A DNA stretch of 42,496 nucleotides from an uncultured Oscillospiraceae bacterium (GTDB taxonomy: Bacteria > Bacillota > Clostridia > Oscillospirales > Ruminococcaceae): NCBI GenBank assembly GCA_904396495.1, contig CAJFOJ010000025.1, forward strand, positions 1-42,496, written 5' to 3'. Each line of letters starts with the position of its first letter. Position 1 is the stretch's first letter. A program made the translations under genes and the position numbers. This document shows, piece after piece, positions 31,970 to 40,463 of the stretch. The notes beneath the pieces were generated by a model. The model ran no database searches. It was not told the DNA's origin and saw only the letters and a program-made list of their open reading frames with translations.

Positions 31970-32246
31970 AATCGCTGTCCGGAGGAACGTATTCCAGCAA
32001 ATCGCTTAATTCACATTGCAGTGAACAACAGATTTTTGCGAAAAGCACCAGGTCAAGTCTCATAATATCTTCCGCCTTACAATAGTGGTCGATGGTTTGG
32101 AATTTGACGCCGATGCTCTCGGCCAAGCTATTTCTGGTGACTTGCCTTTTCGCCAGATAGTCTCCCAGTTTGACTTTGATCCTGCCATAAGGTTGCAAAA
32201 GGGAAATTTCCCTGCGCTTTTCAACCAGCTTAACCGGAGGCTTCAA
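31968..32246 (-). CDS. Cro/CI-type HTH regulator
   Basis: The 92-residue protein has a short basic N-terminus and an HTH (YLAKRQVTRNSLAESIGVKFQTIDHYC) similar to single-domain Cro/CI-type regulators (HTH_26), ending LLEYVPPDSD. I prefer the TTG start at 32246 because AAAGGAGG lies 8 bases upstream; the GTG three codons earlier overlaps that site. It is transcribed away from SLOG gene 2, and a perfect 23-bp palindrome (32267-32289) lies just upstream of both, so it probably represses itself and perhaps the divergent gene. Confidence 0.82.
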   Translation of the reverse strand: MKPPVKLVEKRREISLLQPYGRIKVKLGDYLAKRQVTRNSLAESIGVKFQTIDHYCKAEDIMRLDLVLFAKICCSLQCELSDLLEYVPPDSD

Positions 32247-32266
32247 CTTGTACACCTCCTTTACTA

Positions 32267-32289
32267 ATGTTATGGTACTACCATAACAT
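32267..32289. promoter_or_regulatory. Perfect 23-bp palindrome, likely HTH 2 operator
   Basis: ATGTTATGGTA (32267-32277) and TACCATAACAT (32279-32289) are perfect inverted repeats around one base. It lies 20 bases before the TTG start, overlapping a possible TTGCAT-17-TAACAT promoter on the minus strand. Confidence 0.7.
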
Positions 32290-32365
32290 ATGCAACCTTG
32301 TTTGATATTATACTAAAATCAGTATTATACTTGTATTAGTATATATGAATAGGAGAAAGTAAAAG

Positions 32366-32827
32366 ATGAATTTTCTAACCTCAAAGGCCGGAACTTGCTG
32401 CATTATCGGCCGCCCCGACATTCCGCCGGGCTTTAGCATCATTTTAAGGCGCGAGCTCGACAATCTCATTGTCCACGGTGTTACCTGTTACCTCTTCACT
32501 GGTACTGGCCCCTTCGAACGACTGTGTATAGACGCGCTTCACCACTTTAAACTCCAGTATCCCTATATCCCTATCAAGCTTATCCTCACCGGCATTGACA
32601 TTTCCTTACTTCAGACCTTTGCTTCCGACTTTGACGCCCTATTTTGCCTGCGTCCTCAGCTCGACCCCTCCTTTTCTCTCAACCGCATCGCCATTGAGCA
32701 CTCCCGCTTCATGATCTACTTTAAGCAGACCGACTATGGCGGAGCCCACAGTGACATCGTCTACGGCGAGGGTCTGGGAGTGCGGGCTATCAACATTGCC
32801 GCCCGGAAAGAATCAAACGCGCCCTGA
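32366..32827 (+). CDS. SLOG-fold protein, DUF1273/YpsA-like
   Basis: The 153-residue protein starts with CCIIGRPDIPPGF, has FTGTGPFERLCIDALHHFKLQYPYIPIKLILTG split as strand-helix-strand (about 45-76), and SRFMIYFKQTDYGGAHSDIVYGEGLGVRAINI near the end. This matches the DUF1273/YpsA branch of the SLOG superfamily. AGGAG lies about 10 bases before the ATG. It is divergent from HTH gene 2 and separated by a palindrome and two direct repeats of ATTATACT (32307-32314, 32324-32331). Function unknown; YpsA in Bacillus relates to cell division and oxidative stress. Confidence 0.75.
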   Translation: MNFLTSKAGTCCIIGRPDIPPGFSIILRRELDNLIVHGVTCYLFTGTGPFERLCIDALHHFKLQYPYIPIKLILTGIDISLLQTFASDFDALFCLRPQLDPSFSLNRIAIEHSRFMIYFKQTDYGGAHSDIVYGEGLGVRAINIAARKESNAP

Positions 32828-32846
32828 TTCTGTTTTGCAGCAAAGA

Positions 32847-32880
32847 GCAAGTCCCCGCCAAATTGGTGGGGACTTGCTTC
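32847..32880. terminator. Bidirectional terminator
   Basis: GCAAGTCCCCGCC (32847-32859) pairs with GGTGGGGACTTGC (32865-32877), one wobble, between converging genes; T-tracts are weak. Confidence 0.7.
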
Positions 32881-32922
32881 TTCATTATATTAAAAGAGTT
32901 TCCCTAGGACAGGGCTGTTTTC

Positions 32923-33312
32923 TTATCCCAAAACGCTGACTTTTCTCCCGTGGGAAGACCGGAGTACGTGGGCAACGCTCTCGGCGGAATAATCCTCCAC
33001 CGCTACGTCCATCGAGCAATCCACCCGGCCTCTAGGCCCATCCAGCATCTCCCTGGTGGGCAGGTCGGCAAAATCAGAGTCAAAGTAAACCGCCGGCGAA
33101 AAGCTACTGCTGGCTCCCTGTCCGGTGGTCCCGTTGACCGAGCTGTCCCAGCTGTCAAAGAGGGCGAAGGACTTGACCGGCAGGTCGGGAGCGATATCCC
33201 CTACCTCCCGATAGCGGATTTTCACCGCCTTAATCCCCTCGCAGCGCTGCCGCAGGTCCCGGGCGGCGTTCTCAGCCTCGTCGATGCTGTCAAACTGTGC
33301 GTAAACCTTCAT
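32923..33312 (-). CDS. Hypothetical protein, 129 residues
   Basis: From ATG 33312 the product starts MKVYAQFDSIDEAENAARDL, resembling an N-terminal ferredoxin-like (ACT/heat-shock-type) strand-helix unit seen in general-stress and DUF families, and ends with EDYSAESVAHVLRSSHGRKV. A middle Gly/Ser/Thr-rich stretch (NGTTGQGASSSF) is probably flexible. The two halves look like repeats: both have a helix of the type EAENAARDL / SAESVAHVL. No signal peptide. AAAGGATGG precedes the ATG by 5-9 bases. I do not recognise a specific family. Confidence 0.75.
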   Translation of the reverse strand: MKVYAQFDSIDEAENAARDLRQRCEGIKAVKIRYREVGDIAPDLPVKSFALFDSWDSSVNGTTGQGASSSFSPAVYFDSDFADLPTREMLDGPRGRVDCSMDVAVEDYSAESVAHVLRSSHGRKVSVLG

Positions 33313-33524
33313 ATTTCCCATCCTTTCTCTGCGAAACCGGCCGTTTCTGCCGCTCCATCAGAGGGCCAATTTCCTTAAAATCCCCTATTTTTACTCGTTT
33401 TTCACGATTTTCTGGTTCTTTTTCTGATCCAATTGTATTTTCGCCCCTTTTTCCCCTGTTATTCCAGCCAAAAACAGGATTTTCTTTCATCCATGAAAAA
33501 TTCAGCATTTGTTTTCAAAAAGAT

Positions 33525-33554
33525 TTGCCAATTCCCCCCAAATGGTGATATACT
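33525..33554 (+). promoter_or_regulatory. Promoter for DUF951/prfA
   Basis: TTGCCA (33525-33530) and TATACT (33549-33554, with TG extended -10) are 18 bases apart. The 33313-33524 stretch before it shows no gene. Confidence 0.6.
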
Positions 33555-33609
33555 ATAGCAGTATGGACAGATTTTTGATTACCAATCATCTTGTAAAGGA
33601 GGCGCCGCT

Positions 33610-33798
33610 ATGGACATTCAGGTGGGAGACACCCTAATTATGAAAAAAAACCATCCCTGCGGCGAAAACCGATTCTTGGTGCTGCGCATCGGCATGGATT
33701 TCAAGCTTAAGTGCCAAAAATGCGGCCACGAAATTATGATTCCCCGCTCCAAGGCGGAAAAGGGCGTCAAACGGGTGGAAAAATCCGGCGAGGATTAG
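33610..33798 (+). CDS. DUF951 domain protein
   Basis: The 62-residue protein matches DUF951 over its whole length: VGDTLIMKKNHPCGENRF, VLRIGMDFKLKCQKCGHEIMIPRSK. Cysteines C17, C35 and C38 form a probable zinc site. AAAGGAGG lies 7 bases before the ATG. It is followed 54 bases on by prfA, and the two likely share the promoter at 33525-33554. Function of the family is unknown; it is widely conserved in Firmicutes. Confidence 0.9.
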   Translation: MDIQVGDTLIMKKNHPCGENRFLVLRIGMDFKLKCQKCGHEIMIPRSKAEKGVKRVEKSGED

Positions 33799-33852
33799 CG
33801 CGTTTTTTGAAATATCCCATCCACACACCCTTTTTCATTTTGGAGGTAAATT

Positions 33853-34929
33853 ATGTTAGAAAAATTGCAGCTTATCGCCAACCATTACGACGAAATCAAT
33901 CAAAAGCTCATGGATCCCAACGTCATAAACGACCAGCCCCTCTACCGGGAGCTGATGAAGGAATACAAAAACCTCACCCCCATCGTCGAGAAGTACAAGG
34001 AGCTGAAAAAGGCCACCGACGACTTTGAGGAGGCCAAATCCATGCTGGAGGCCGGGGGCCTGGACAAGGACTTCAAGGAGCTGTTGCAGGAACAGTACGA
34101 CGAGAGCAAGGCCGCCATTGAAACCCTTCAGGAGGAAGCGAAGATCCTCCTGCTCCCCAAGGATCCCAACGACGACAAAAACGTCATCATGGAGATCCGC
34201 GGCGGCGCCGGCGGCGAGGAGGCGGCGTTATTTGTAAACTCCCTCTACCGCATGTACACCATGTACGCCGAGCAAAAGCACTGGAAGGTGGAGGTCATCA
34301 ACGCCAACCCCACCGAGCTGGGCGGCTTTAAGGAAATTTCCTTCAGCATCGCCGGGGAGGGGGCCTATTCCCGCCTCAAGTTTGAAAGCGGCGTCCACCG
34401 GGTCCAGCGGGTTCCCGAAACTGAGACCCAGGGCCGGGTCCACACCTCCACCGTCACGGTGGCGGTGCTCCCCGAGGCCGAAGAGGTAGAGTTTGAGATC
34501 AACCCTGCCGATTTGCAGATCGACACCTACCGTTCCAGCGGCGCCGGCGGCCAGCACGTCAACAAAACCGAATCCGCTATCCGCATCACCCACCTGCCCA
34601 CCGGGGTCGTGGTGGAATGCCAGGACGAGCGCAGCCAGATGAAAAACAAGGAAAAGGCCATGAGGGTGCTCCGCTCCCGGCTCTACGAAGCAAAAGTACG
34701 GGAACAGGAGGCCGCCGTCGCCGCCGAGCGGAAAAGCCAGGTAGGCACCGGCGACCGGTCCGAACGGATCCGCACCTATAACTATCCCCAGGGCCGGGTC
34801 AGCGATCACCGGATCGGCCTGACCATCTACCGGCTGGAGGAGTTTTTAAACGGCGACATGGACGAAGTGATCGATGCCCTCATCACCGCCCACCAGGCGG
34901 ATCTGCTGGCGGCCCAGGTCGAAGAATAA
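33853..34929 (+). CDS. prfA: Peptide chain release factor 1
   Basis: The 358-residue protein has the class I release factor layout: N-terminal helical domain, codon-recognition region [18 protein letters not shown] with PxT written PET (usually PAT or PVT), and the catalytic [15 protein letters not shown] with GGQ at about 232-234. It ends translation at UAA and UAG. GGAGG lies 7 bases before the ATG. The usual neighbour prmC, which methylates the GGQ glutamine, is not adjacent; the next gene is a Sua5-type enzyme 220 bases downstream. Confidence 0.97.
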   Translation: MLEKLQLIANHYDEINQKLMDPNVINDQPLYRELMKEYKNLTPIVEKYKELKKATDDFEEAKSMLEAGGLDKDFKELLQEQYDESKAAIETLQEEAKILLLPKDPNDDKNVIMEIRGGAGGEEAALFVNSLYRMYTMYAEQKHWKVEVINANPTELGGFKEISFSIAGEGAYSRLKFESGVHRVQRVPETETQGRVHTSTVTVAVLPEAEEVEFEINPADLQIDTYRSSGAGGQHVNKTESAIRITHLPTGVVVECQDERSQMKNKEKAMRVLRSRLYEAKVREQEAAVAAERKSQVGTGDRSERIRTYNYPQGRVSDHRIGLTIYRLEEFLNGDMDEVIDALITAHQADLLAAQVEE

Positions 34930-35150
34930 AATTAGAAGCTTCTTTATAATTAGCCCCAAGCCAAAGGAACTGTAGGTGGCTATGTTTAACCCGCTGTTTT
35001 CCGAAACCATTTCCCCCATTCGACTGCCCTTTGGCACCGGATTTTGAACCATCTCCAAAACAGCCTGGTATCAAGCTGTTTCTATACTGTAAAGTATTTT
35101 TACTTTTCAATGACTTTTCACCCGATTCCCAGAAAGGAATGACCTTTTTC

Positions 35151-36179
35151 ATGGAAACCCAGCTTCTCCCCGCCTCCCCGGAAAACATTGCCTTGGCCGC
35201 CGCACTTTTGCAGCGGGGCGAGGTTGTGGGCCTCCCCACCGAGACGGTCTACGGGCTGGCGGCGGACGCCCTAAACCCTCAGGCAGTGCGGAAAATCTTC
35301 GCCGCCAAGGGCCGCCCTCAGGACAACCCCCTCATCGTCCACATCTGCGACCTGTCGATGCTGAAAACCTTGACCTGCGAACCGCCAAAGCTCGCCTATC
35401 AGCTGGCGGAGGCCTTTTGGCCCGGCCCCATGACCATGGTGCTGCCGAAAGCCGATTGCCTTCCCGACGAGGTGACGGCCTCCCTTCCCACCGTTGGCAT
35501 TCGCTTCCCCGCTCATCCGGCAGCCCAGGCGGTGATTAGAGAAAGCGGCCTTCCCTTGGCTGCCCCCAGCGCCAACCTGTCCGGCAGCCCCAGCCCTACC
35601 AAAGCCTCCCACGTTTACAACGATTTGCAGGGCAAAATCCCCCTTATCCTAGACGGCGGGGAGTGCTCGGTGGGGCTGGAATCCACCGTCGTCGCCGTCA
35701 GAGAAGGGGCCATCCGGCTGCTGCGGCCGGGGGGGATTACGGTGGAACAGCTTTCCGCCTTTGCACCGGTGGAGATCGACAACGGGGTGCTCCACCAGAT
35801 GGATCCTACGGCGAAGGTGGCTTCCCCCGGCATGAAATACAAGCACTATTCCCCAAAAGCTGACGTTGTTATCGTCGATGCCGGGTTCCCCGATTTTGTA
35901 TCCTTTGTCAACAGCCGGAGAGCCGATGGGGTCTACGCCATGGCCTTTGACGGGGAGGAAACCATGCTCAAAGTTCCCACCCTCTCCTTTGGGGCGGCGG
36001 GAGACTTATCCTCCCAGGCCAAAGTCCTCTTTGACAGCCTGCGCCGCTGCGACGAGCTGGGAGCCAAAACCGTCTACGTCCGTTCGCCGCAAAAAAACGG
36101 TATCGGCTTGGCTGTTTACAACAGGCTATTGCGCGCGGCGGGCTTTACCGTCGTCGACAAAGACGGTAATCCCATCTGA
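35151..36179 (+). CDS. sua5: L-threonylcarbamoyladenylate synthase, Sua5 type
   Basis: The 342-residue protein has the YrdC domain (about 1-205; GLPTETVYGLAADA, KGRPQDNPLIVH, FWPGPMTMVLP, GIRFPAHP, APSANLSGSPSPT) and the C-terminal Sua5 domain (about 225-342; SPGMKYKHYSPKA). It makes threonylcarbamoyl-AMP for the t6A37 modification of ANN-decoding tRNAs. ATG 35151 is chosen because AGAAAGGA lies about 13 bases upstream and the protein core begins right after; a 40-codon extension in frame is unlikely. The gap from prfA (34930-35150) holds only a weak hairpin. Confidence 0.95.
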   Translation: METQLLPASPENIALAAALLQRGEVVGLPTETVYGLAADALNPQAVRKIFAAKGRPQDNPLIVHICDLSMLKTLTCEPPKLAYQLAEAFWPGPMTMVLPKADCLPDEVTASLPTVGIRFPAHPAAQAVIRESGLPLAAPSANLSGSPSPTKASHVYNDLQGKIPLILDGGECSVGLESTVVAVREGAIRLLRPGGITVEQLSAFAPVEIDNGVLHQMDPTAKVASPGMKYKHYSPKADVVIVDAGFPDFVSFVNSRRADGVYAMAFDGEETMLKVPTLSFGAAGDLSSQAKVLFDSLRRCDELGAKTVYVRSPQKNGIGLAVYNRLLRAAGFTVVDKDGNPI

Positions 36180-36402
36180 TGATCTGTAGGGGGCGATGCT
36201 CCCGCTCTATGGGGATTTTCATTTGCTGCAAATAGGGTTGGGATTTTGCCCTGCCAGCGATATCGCCAACATGATCCTGTGAATGAATGCTCCCTGTTTC
36301 CAACAAGCCACCTGAGCTGGAATTTTTCCGGTTTTTTACCACTCCTGCAAAGGAGCAACTCCCATAAAGGAGGGATTTTTCCTGTCCCACAACAAAAAAG
36401 AG

Positions 36403-37569
36403 GTGGTCGTCGGCCTGACCGGGCAGACCGGAGCCGGCAAGTCCACCTTAACCCAAGTTTTTTCCGAGATGGGGTACGCTGTCATCGACGCAGACAAAGT
36501 CGCCCGTGAGGTAGCGGCTGACCCGGATATCCTTTTAAGGCTATCCGCCGTTTTCGGGGACGAGATTATAAAGCCGGACGGCAGCCTCGACCGCCGCCTC
36601 CTGGCCGCCATGACCTTTTCCGACAAAGAGCAGCTCCAAAAGCTCAACGAAATCATGAACCCGCCCATTATCCAAAAAATCGAAGGGCAAATTAAGGCGC
36701 TGCAGGAGGCGGGGCAGCACAAAATTCTCCTGGATGCCCCCACCCTCTTTGAAAGCGGGGCCCAGCGGCTTTGCGACTGCAAGGTTTCGGTGCTGGCAAG
36801 TCCCGAGCTTCGGAAAGAGCGGATCATGAGAAGGGATAGCCTCTCCTCCAAGGAGGCCGACGACCGGATGTCCGCCCAGCACAACGACCGGTTCTACATC
36901 CTCCGTTCCGACTACGTCATCCGCAACAACGGCTCCAGCAAGGAGTTCCTCGAACAGGGCCGGCTCATCGCCAAGCGGGTGGGCAGCGGGTTAAACGGCG
37001 GCAAAAAAGAGCGGGGGCCGGGGATGAACCTGCTCATCTGGGCGGCGATCGTCTTTGTTTGCATTGTGGTCATCAGCGGGGCCTATAAGCTGATGCTCTA
37101 TGGGATGTATCCCCATAAATACGAGGAAATCGTCTCTACCTACGCTCAGGAGTACGGGGTGGACGAAAACCTTGTTTACGCCGTCATCAAGTGCGAGAGC
37201 TCCTTCCGGCCCGAAGCGGTGTCCTCCGCCGACGCCAGAGGCCTGATGCAGATCACCGAGGAGACCTTCGACTGGGTGAGCTCCAAGATCGACTCGGCGG
37301 AAAAAGCCTCCTACGACCAGATCTTTGACCCGGAAGTCAACATCCGGTACGGGACCTGTCTGCTGTCGCTGCTGCTGGAGGAATTTGACTCGACGGAAAA
37401 TGCCCTCACCGCCTACCACGCGGGCTGGGGCAACGTGAAAAACTGGCTTCAGGACGAGCGGTACAGCTCCGACGGAGCTACCCTTGACAACATCCCCTTT
37501 CCCACCACTGACGACTATGTGGACGACGTTTTGGCGGCCCAAAAGGCTTACCAAAGCCTCTACTCCTGA
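36403..37569 (+). CDS. coaE: Fused dephospho-CoA kinase and membrane-anchored lytic transglycosylase
   Basis: One open frame of 388 residues joins two proteins. Residues 1-200 are CoaE: P-loop GQTGAGKS (7-14), VIDADKVARE, LDAPTLFESG, phosphorylating dephospho-CoA. Residues 209-226 are a membrane helix, and 235-388 a Slt-type transglycosylase domain with catalytic E265 in VIKCESSF, GLMQITEETF and ALTAYHAGWGNV. An internal ATG (37024, residue 208) with a G-rich upstream could give the transglycosylase alone. The start is uncertain: GTG 36403 has no spaced site, whereas CTG 36382 has GGAGG 8 bases upstream and would add MSHNKKE. In related genomes these are separate neighbouring genes (from memory). 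Confidence 0.88.
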   Translation: MVVGLTGQTGAGKSTLTQVFSEMGYAVIDADKVAREVAADPDILLRLSAVFGDEIIKPDGSLDRRLLAAMTFSDKEQLQKLNEIMNPPIIQKIEGQIKALQEAGQHKILLDAPTLFESGAQRLCDCKVSVLASPELRKERIMRRDSLSSKEADDRMSAQHNDRFYILRSDYVIRNNGSSKEFLEQGRLIAKRVGSGLNGGKKERGPGMNLLIWAAIVFVCIVVISGAYKLMLYGMYPHKYEEIVSTYAQEYGVDENLVYAVIKCESSFRPEAVSSADARGLMQITEETFDWVSSKIDSAEKASYDQIFDPEVNIRYGTCLLSLLLEEFDSTENALTAYHAGWGNVKNWLQDERYSSDGATLDNIPFPTTDDYVDDVLAAQKAYQSLYS

Positions 37570-37671
37570 TAAAATATCCAAAAAGGAATATACTATGGAA
37601 AAGGGGCAAATCTGAGCCTGCGGTCATGGACCCCCCAGCATTGCCCCCATTTCCCGAAAGGAAGGTTCGTT

Positions 37672-39063
37672 ATGAGCGAAAAAGAATCCACCCTGGAAAA
37701 ACAGCTTCTCATGAAAAAGAAAAACGGCGGCCTCTTGATGGACGATGAAACCATCCAAAAAGCCGACCAGTTCTGCGAGGAGTACAAAAACTTCTTAAAC
37801 CGGGCCAAGACCGAGCGGGAGGCGGTCCAATACATCGTTGAAAGGGCGGAGCATAAAGGCTTTACCCCCTTCCAACCCGGCGTCAAATACATGCCCGGCG
37901 ACAAGGTGTATTTTGCAAACCGGGGAAAATCGCTGATTTTGGCCGTCATGGGGCAGGAGCCCCTGGCAAACGGCGTGAAGATCATGGCCTCCCACATCGA
38001 CTCCCCCCGCCTGGACTTAAAGCAGGTCCCCCTCTATGAGGACGCAGAGCTGGCCCTCTTTAAGACCCACTACTACGGCGGCATCAAAAAGTACCAGTGG
38101 ACCGCCATCCCTCTGTCTTTGCACGGCGTCGTCGTCAAGTCCGACCTGAGTAAAGTAACTGTCACCATCGGCGAGGACGAAAACGACCCCGTTTTCTGCG
38201 TCACCGACCTTTTGCCCCACCTGGCTGACGAGCAGATGAAACGCCCCGCTCCCAAGCTCATCCAGGGCGAGGAGCTGAACCTCCTCATCGGCTCCCGCCC
38301 CTTTAAGGACGACGCGGCCAGCGAAAAGGTGAAGCTCAACATCATGAAGATTTTAAACGAAAAGTACGGCATCGTCGAAAGCGACTTCCTCTCTGCCGAG
38401 CTGGAGGCCGTCCCCGCCTTCAAGGCCAAGGATCTGGGCTTTGACCGGAGCATGGTGGGCTCCTACGGCCAGGACGATAGGGTCTGCGCCTTTACATCCC
38501 TGGAGGCCACCTTGGACGCGCAAAATCCCCGCAAAACCCTCGTCACCATCTTCGCCGACAAGGAAGAAATCGGCTCCAACGGCGCAACTGGCCTCAAGGG
38601 CGCTTATCTTAGATACTTTATCGCCGATCTGTCCAAACCCCACGGGGTGGAGGGCCGAACCGTTCTTTCCAACTCAAAATGCCTGTCCGCAGACGTGGGC
38701 GCGGCCTTTGACCCCACCTTCCCCGACGTGTCGGAGCGGAAAAACAGCGCCTATCTAAACTACGGCACAGTAGTGCTCAAATACACCGGCTCCCGGGGCA
38801 AGGGCGGCTCCAACGACGCCTCCGCCGAGTTTATGGGCGAGGTGCGCAAAATGCTCATAGACGGCGACGTGTTGTGGCAGACCTCCGAGCTCGGCAAGGT
38901 CGACCAGGGCGGCGGCGGAACGGTTGCCGCCTATATCGCCGAGCTGGACGTAGACACGGTGGACCTGGGCGTCCCCGTTTTGTCCATGCATTCCCCCTTT
39001 GAGGTCACCGGCAAAATCGACGTGTACTCTACCTACCGCGCTTTCAGCGAATTTGCAAAGTAG
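37672..39063 (+). CDS. M18 family aminopeptidase
   Basis: The 463-residue enzyme matches M18 (aspartyl aminopeptidase) peptidases: metal ligands in ASHIDSPRLDLK (His), GQDDRVCAF (Asp), DKEEIGSNGATG (catalytic and ligand Glu), SADVGAAFDP (Asp) and MHSPFEVTG (His), the full dinuclear zinc set. It removes N-terminal acidic or other residues from cytoplasmic peptides. No signal peptide. GAAAGGAAGG precedes the ATG. It lies 102 bases after the coaE fusion gene and no terminator separates them. Confidence 0.95.
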   Translation: MSEKESTLEKQLLMKKKNGGLLMDDETIQKADQFCEEYKNFLNRAKTEREAVQYIVERAEHKGFTPFQPGVKYMPGDKVYFANRGKSLILAVMGQEPLANGVKIMASHIDSPRLDLKQVPLYEDAELALFKTHYYGGIKKYQWTAIPLSLHGVVVKSDLSKVTVTIGEDENDPVFCVTDLLPHLADEQMKRPAPKLIQGEELNLLIGSRPFKDDAASEKVKLNIMKILNEKYGIVESDFLSAELEAVPAFKAKDLGFDRSMVGSYGQDDRVCAFTSLEATLDAQNPRKTLVTIFADKEEIGSNGATGLKGAYLRYFIADLSKPHGVEGRTVLSNSKCLSADVGAAFDPTFPDVSERKNSAYLNYGTVVLKYTGSRGKGGSNDASAEFMGEVRKMLIDGDVLWQTSELGKVDQGGGGTVAAYIAELDVDTVDLGVPVLSMHSPFEVTGKIDVYSTYRAFSEFAK

Positions 39064-39126
39064 CTTGCTTTACGGGATCGTTGCCAAAAGGATTTACAAC
39101 TGAAATTTTATATTATTTCAAACGGG

Positions 39127-39334
39127 ATGGGGCCGACGCCTATGCCGGCCTCCAAAGCGCGAGAAACGTTTGGCGTGCCGCGGGGTGATGTGGACATCGC
39201 CCCTGCGGGCGGAAATGTTGCAGAGAATATAGGGGCCAATGCCTATATCGGGATGCTTTCTGGGGAAAATCCCCCTGTAAAGCGGGCCGATGACAAATCT
39301 GATGTTTTCCCATTGGATTTGGCGTCGGCCCCTA
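39127..39334. repeat. Palindromic GC-rich intergenic element
   Basis: Terminal repeats GGGGCCGACGCC (39129-39140) and GGCGTCGGCCCC (39321-39332) are perfect inverses. Inside are a 9-bp perfect hairpin (39182-39190/39195-39203), a GCTTT/AAAGC plus GGGG/CCCC hairpin (39255-39283) and a direct near-repeat of the left end, GGGGCCAATGCCTATATCGG (39232-39251). The right end is followed by CTATTTTT. It resembles MITE-like or REP-like intergenic repeats common in gut Clostridia (from memory), but could also be a structured RNA or terminator. Confidence 0.6.
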
Positions 39335-39654
39335 TTTTTATGTACGATTTTCTAGATGGGCTTTTTCCCCTCATCCCTTTGTTTGCTCCCTTTTTTCCCC
39401 GTAGGGCCTTCTGAGGGGAGGCCTCCACCCCCTATCCGGTGTATCAGGGATGCGCCTCTCCCCTATCCGTGCCGGGAGAAAACAGTAAACGGTGCTATTC
39501 CCCCCTTTGCCGTCGGATTTTCCCGCGGACCTCCTTTCCTCCAGAAGAAAGCCCGCCCCTTTCTGCCCTGTGCACCCGCTTTTTCCCTCAAGGGCTTTTT
39601 TCAGGGAAAAGCCAAAATTTACACCTTTTTCTCCAAAAAAGCCGCCAATTTATA
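39335..39654. other. Pyrimidine-rich stretch without a supported gene
   Basis: Rich in C/T runs on the plus strand, with several small GGCC-type hairpins. Frames here have biased composition and no ribosome binding sites, so I call none. Confidence 0.5.
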
Positions 39655-39682
39655 TTGACATTTTTTTCCCTTGCTATATAAT
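39655..39682 (+). promoter_or_regulatory. Promoter for the isomerase/sialidase-like unit
   Basis: TTGACA (39655-39660) and TATAAT (39677-39682) are 16 bases apart, about 40 bases before the ATG at 39724. Confidence 0.75.
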
Positions 39683-39723
39683 CAGGGTATCCAATACCAA
39701 GGGGAATGAAGGGACTGAAAGTG

Positions 39724-40449
39724 ATGGTAAAAATCGGGTTGCAGTTATACGGCTTGCGAGAAATCGCCCAGGAGGATATGGACAAATCCCTGAACCTCAC
39801 CGCCCAGATGGGCTACGACATGGTGGAATTCGCCGGCTTTTTTGGCCACACCGCCGAGGAAATCAAAAATTTGCTTCAAAAACATGGCCTTCTTTTATAC
39901 GGGACCCATACCGGTGTACACGAGCTGCAGGAGGATACTCTGAACGAAACCATCCGGTTTCACAAAGAGCTTGGCAACAAAGTGATCACCATCCCCTCCT
40001 ACCCCGTCTGTGAGCCGGGGGGAACCGGATCTCTGATCGCCCTTGTCAACCAGATCGCCCCGGTATTGGCGGAAAATGGCATGGCGCTTCACTATCACAA
40101 CCACTCCGCCGAGTTTTTAAAGGGCGGCTATCCCTTGTATGACGAGCTGGCGGAAAAGACTACGTTGCAATTTCAATTGGACATCAACCACATCTTCGCT
40201 GCCGGATATGATCCTCTCGCCGTCATGAAACGCTACGAAGGCCGGGTGGGCAGCCTCCACCTGCGGGATAGCGATGGCCTCGATCAACCCCAGCGGACGC
40301 TGGGCCAAGGGAAAGTCCCAGTGGCCCGGTGCTACCAATATGGGGTAGAGCATAACATCCCCCTAGTGGTAGAAAACTGCTGCACCCAGCCTGATGCCAT
40401 TACCTCCACCCAACAGAGTATCGACTACCTCAGAACGCTTTGTCTGTAA
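39724..40449 (+). CDS. Sugar phosphate isomerase/epimerase (AP2Ec TIM barrel)
   Basis: The 241-residue protein starts VKIGLQLYGLREIAQED and has the xylose-isomerase-like TIM-barrel features: MGYDMVEFAGFFG, ALHYHNHSAEF (metal-binding His), LDINHIFAAGYDP, GSLHLRDSDG and VVENC (Glu). Such enzymes epimerise or isomerise keto sugars or cyclitols with a divalent metal. AAGGGACTG lies upstream of the ATG at 39724; the ATG six codons earlier has its site too close. Its stop lies 14 bases before the sialidase-fold gene, so both should act on the same sugar. Confidence 0.88.
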   Translation: MVKIGLQLYGLREIAQEDMDKSLNLTAQMGYDMVEFAGFFGHTAEEIKNLLQKHGLLLYGTHTGVHELQEDTLNETIRFHKELGNKVITIPSYPVCEPGGTGSLIALVNQIAPVLAENGMALHYHNHSAEFLKGGYPLYDELAEKTTLQFQLDINHIFAAGYDPLAVMKRYEGRVGSLHLRDSDGLDQPQRTLGQGKVPVARCYQYGVEHNIPLVVENCCTQPDAITSTQQSIDYLRTLCL

Positions 40450-40463
40450 AGGAGATATTGCCG

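Noticed and set aside
33290..33508. 72-codon frame on the minus strand
   Set aside because: Overlaps the start of the 129-residue gene, is very rich in Lys/Glu/Arg and lacks a ribosome site.
39127..39414. 95-codon frame in the palindromic element
   Set aside because: It reads through the inverted repeats, has no ribosome site and a composition dictated by the repeats.
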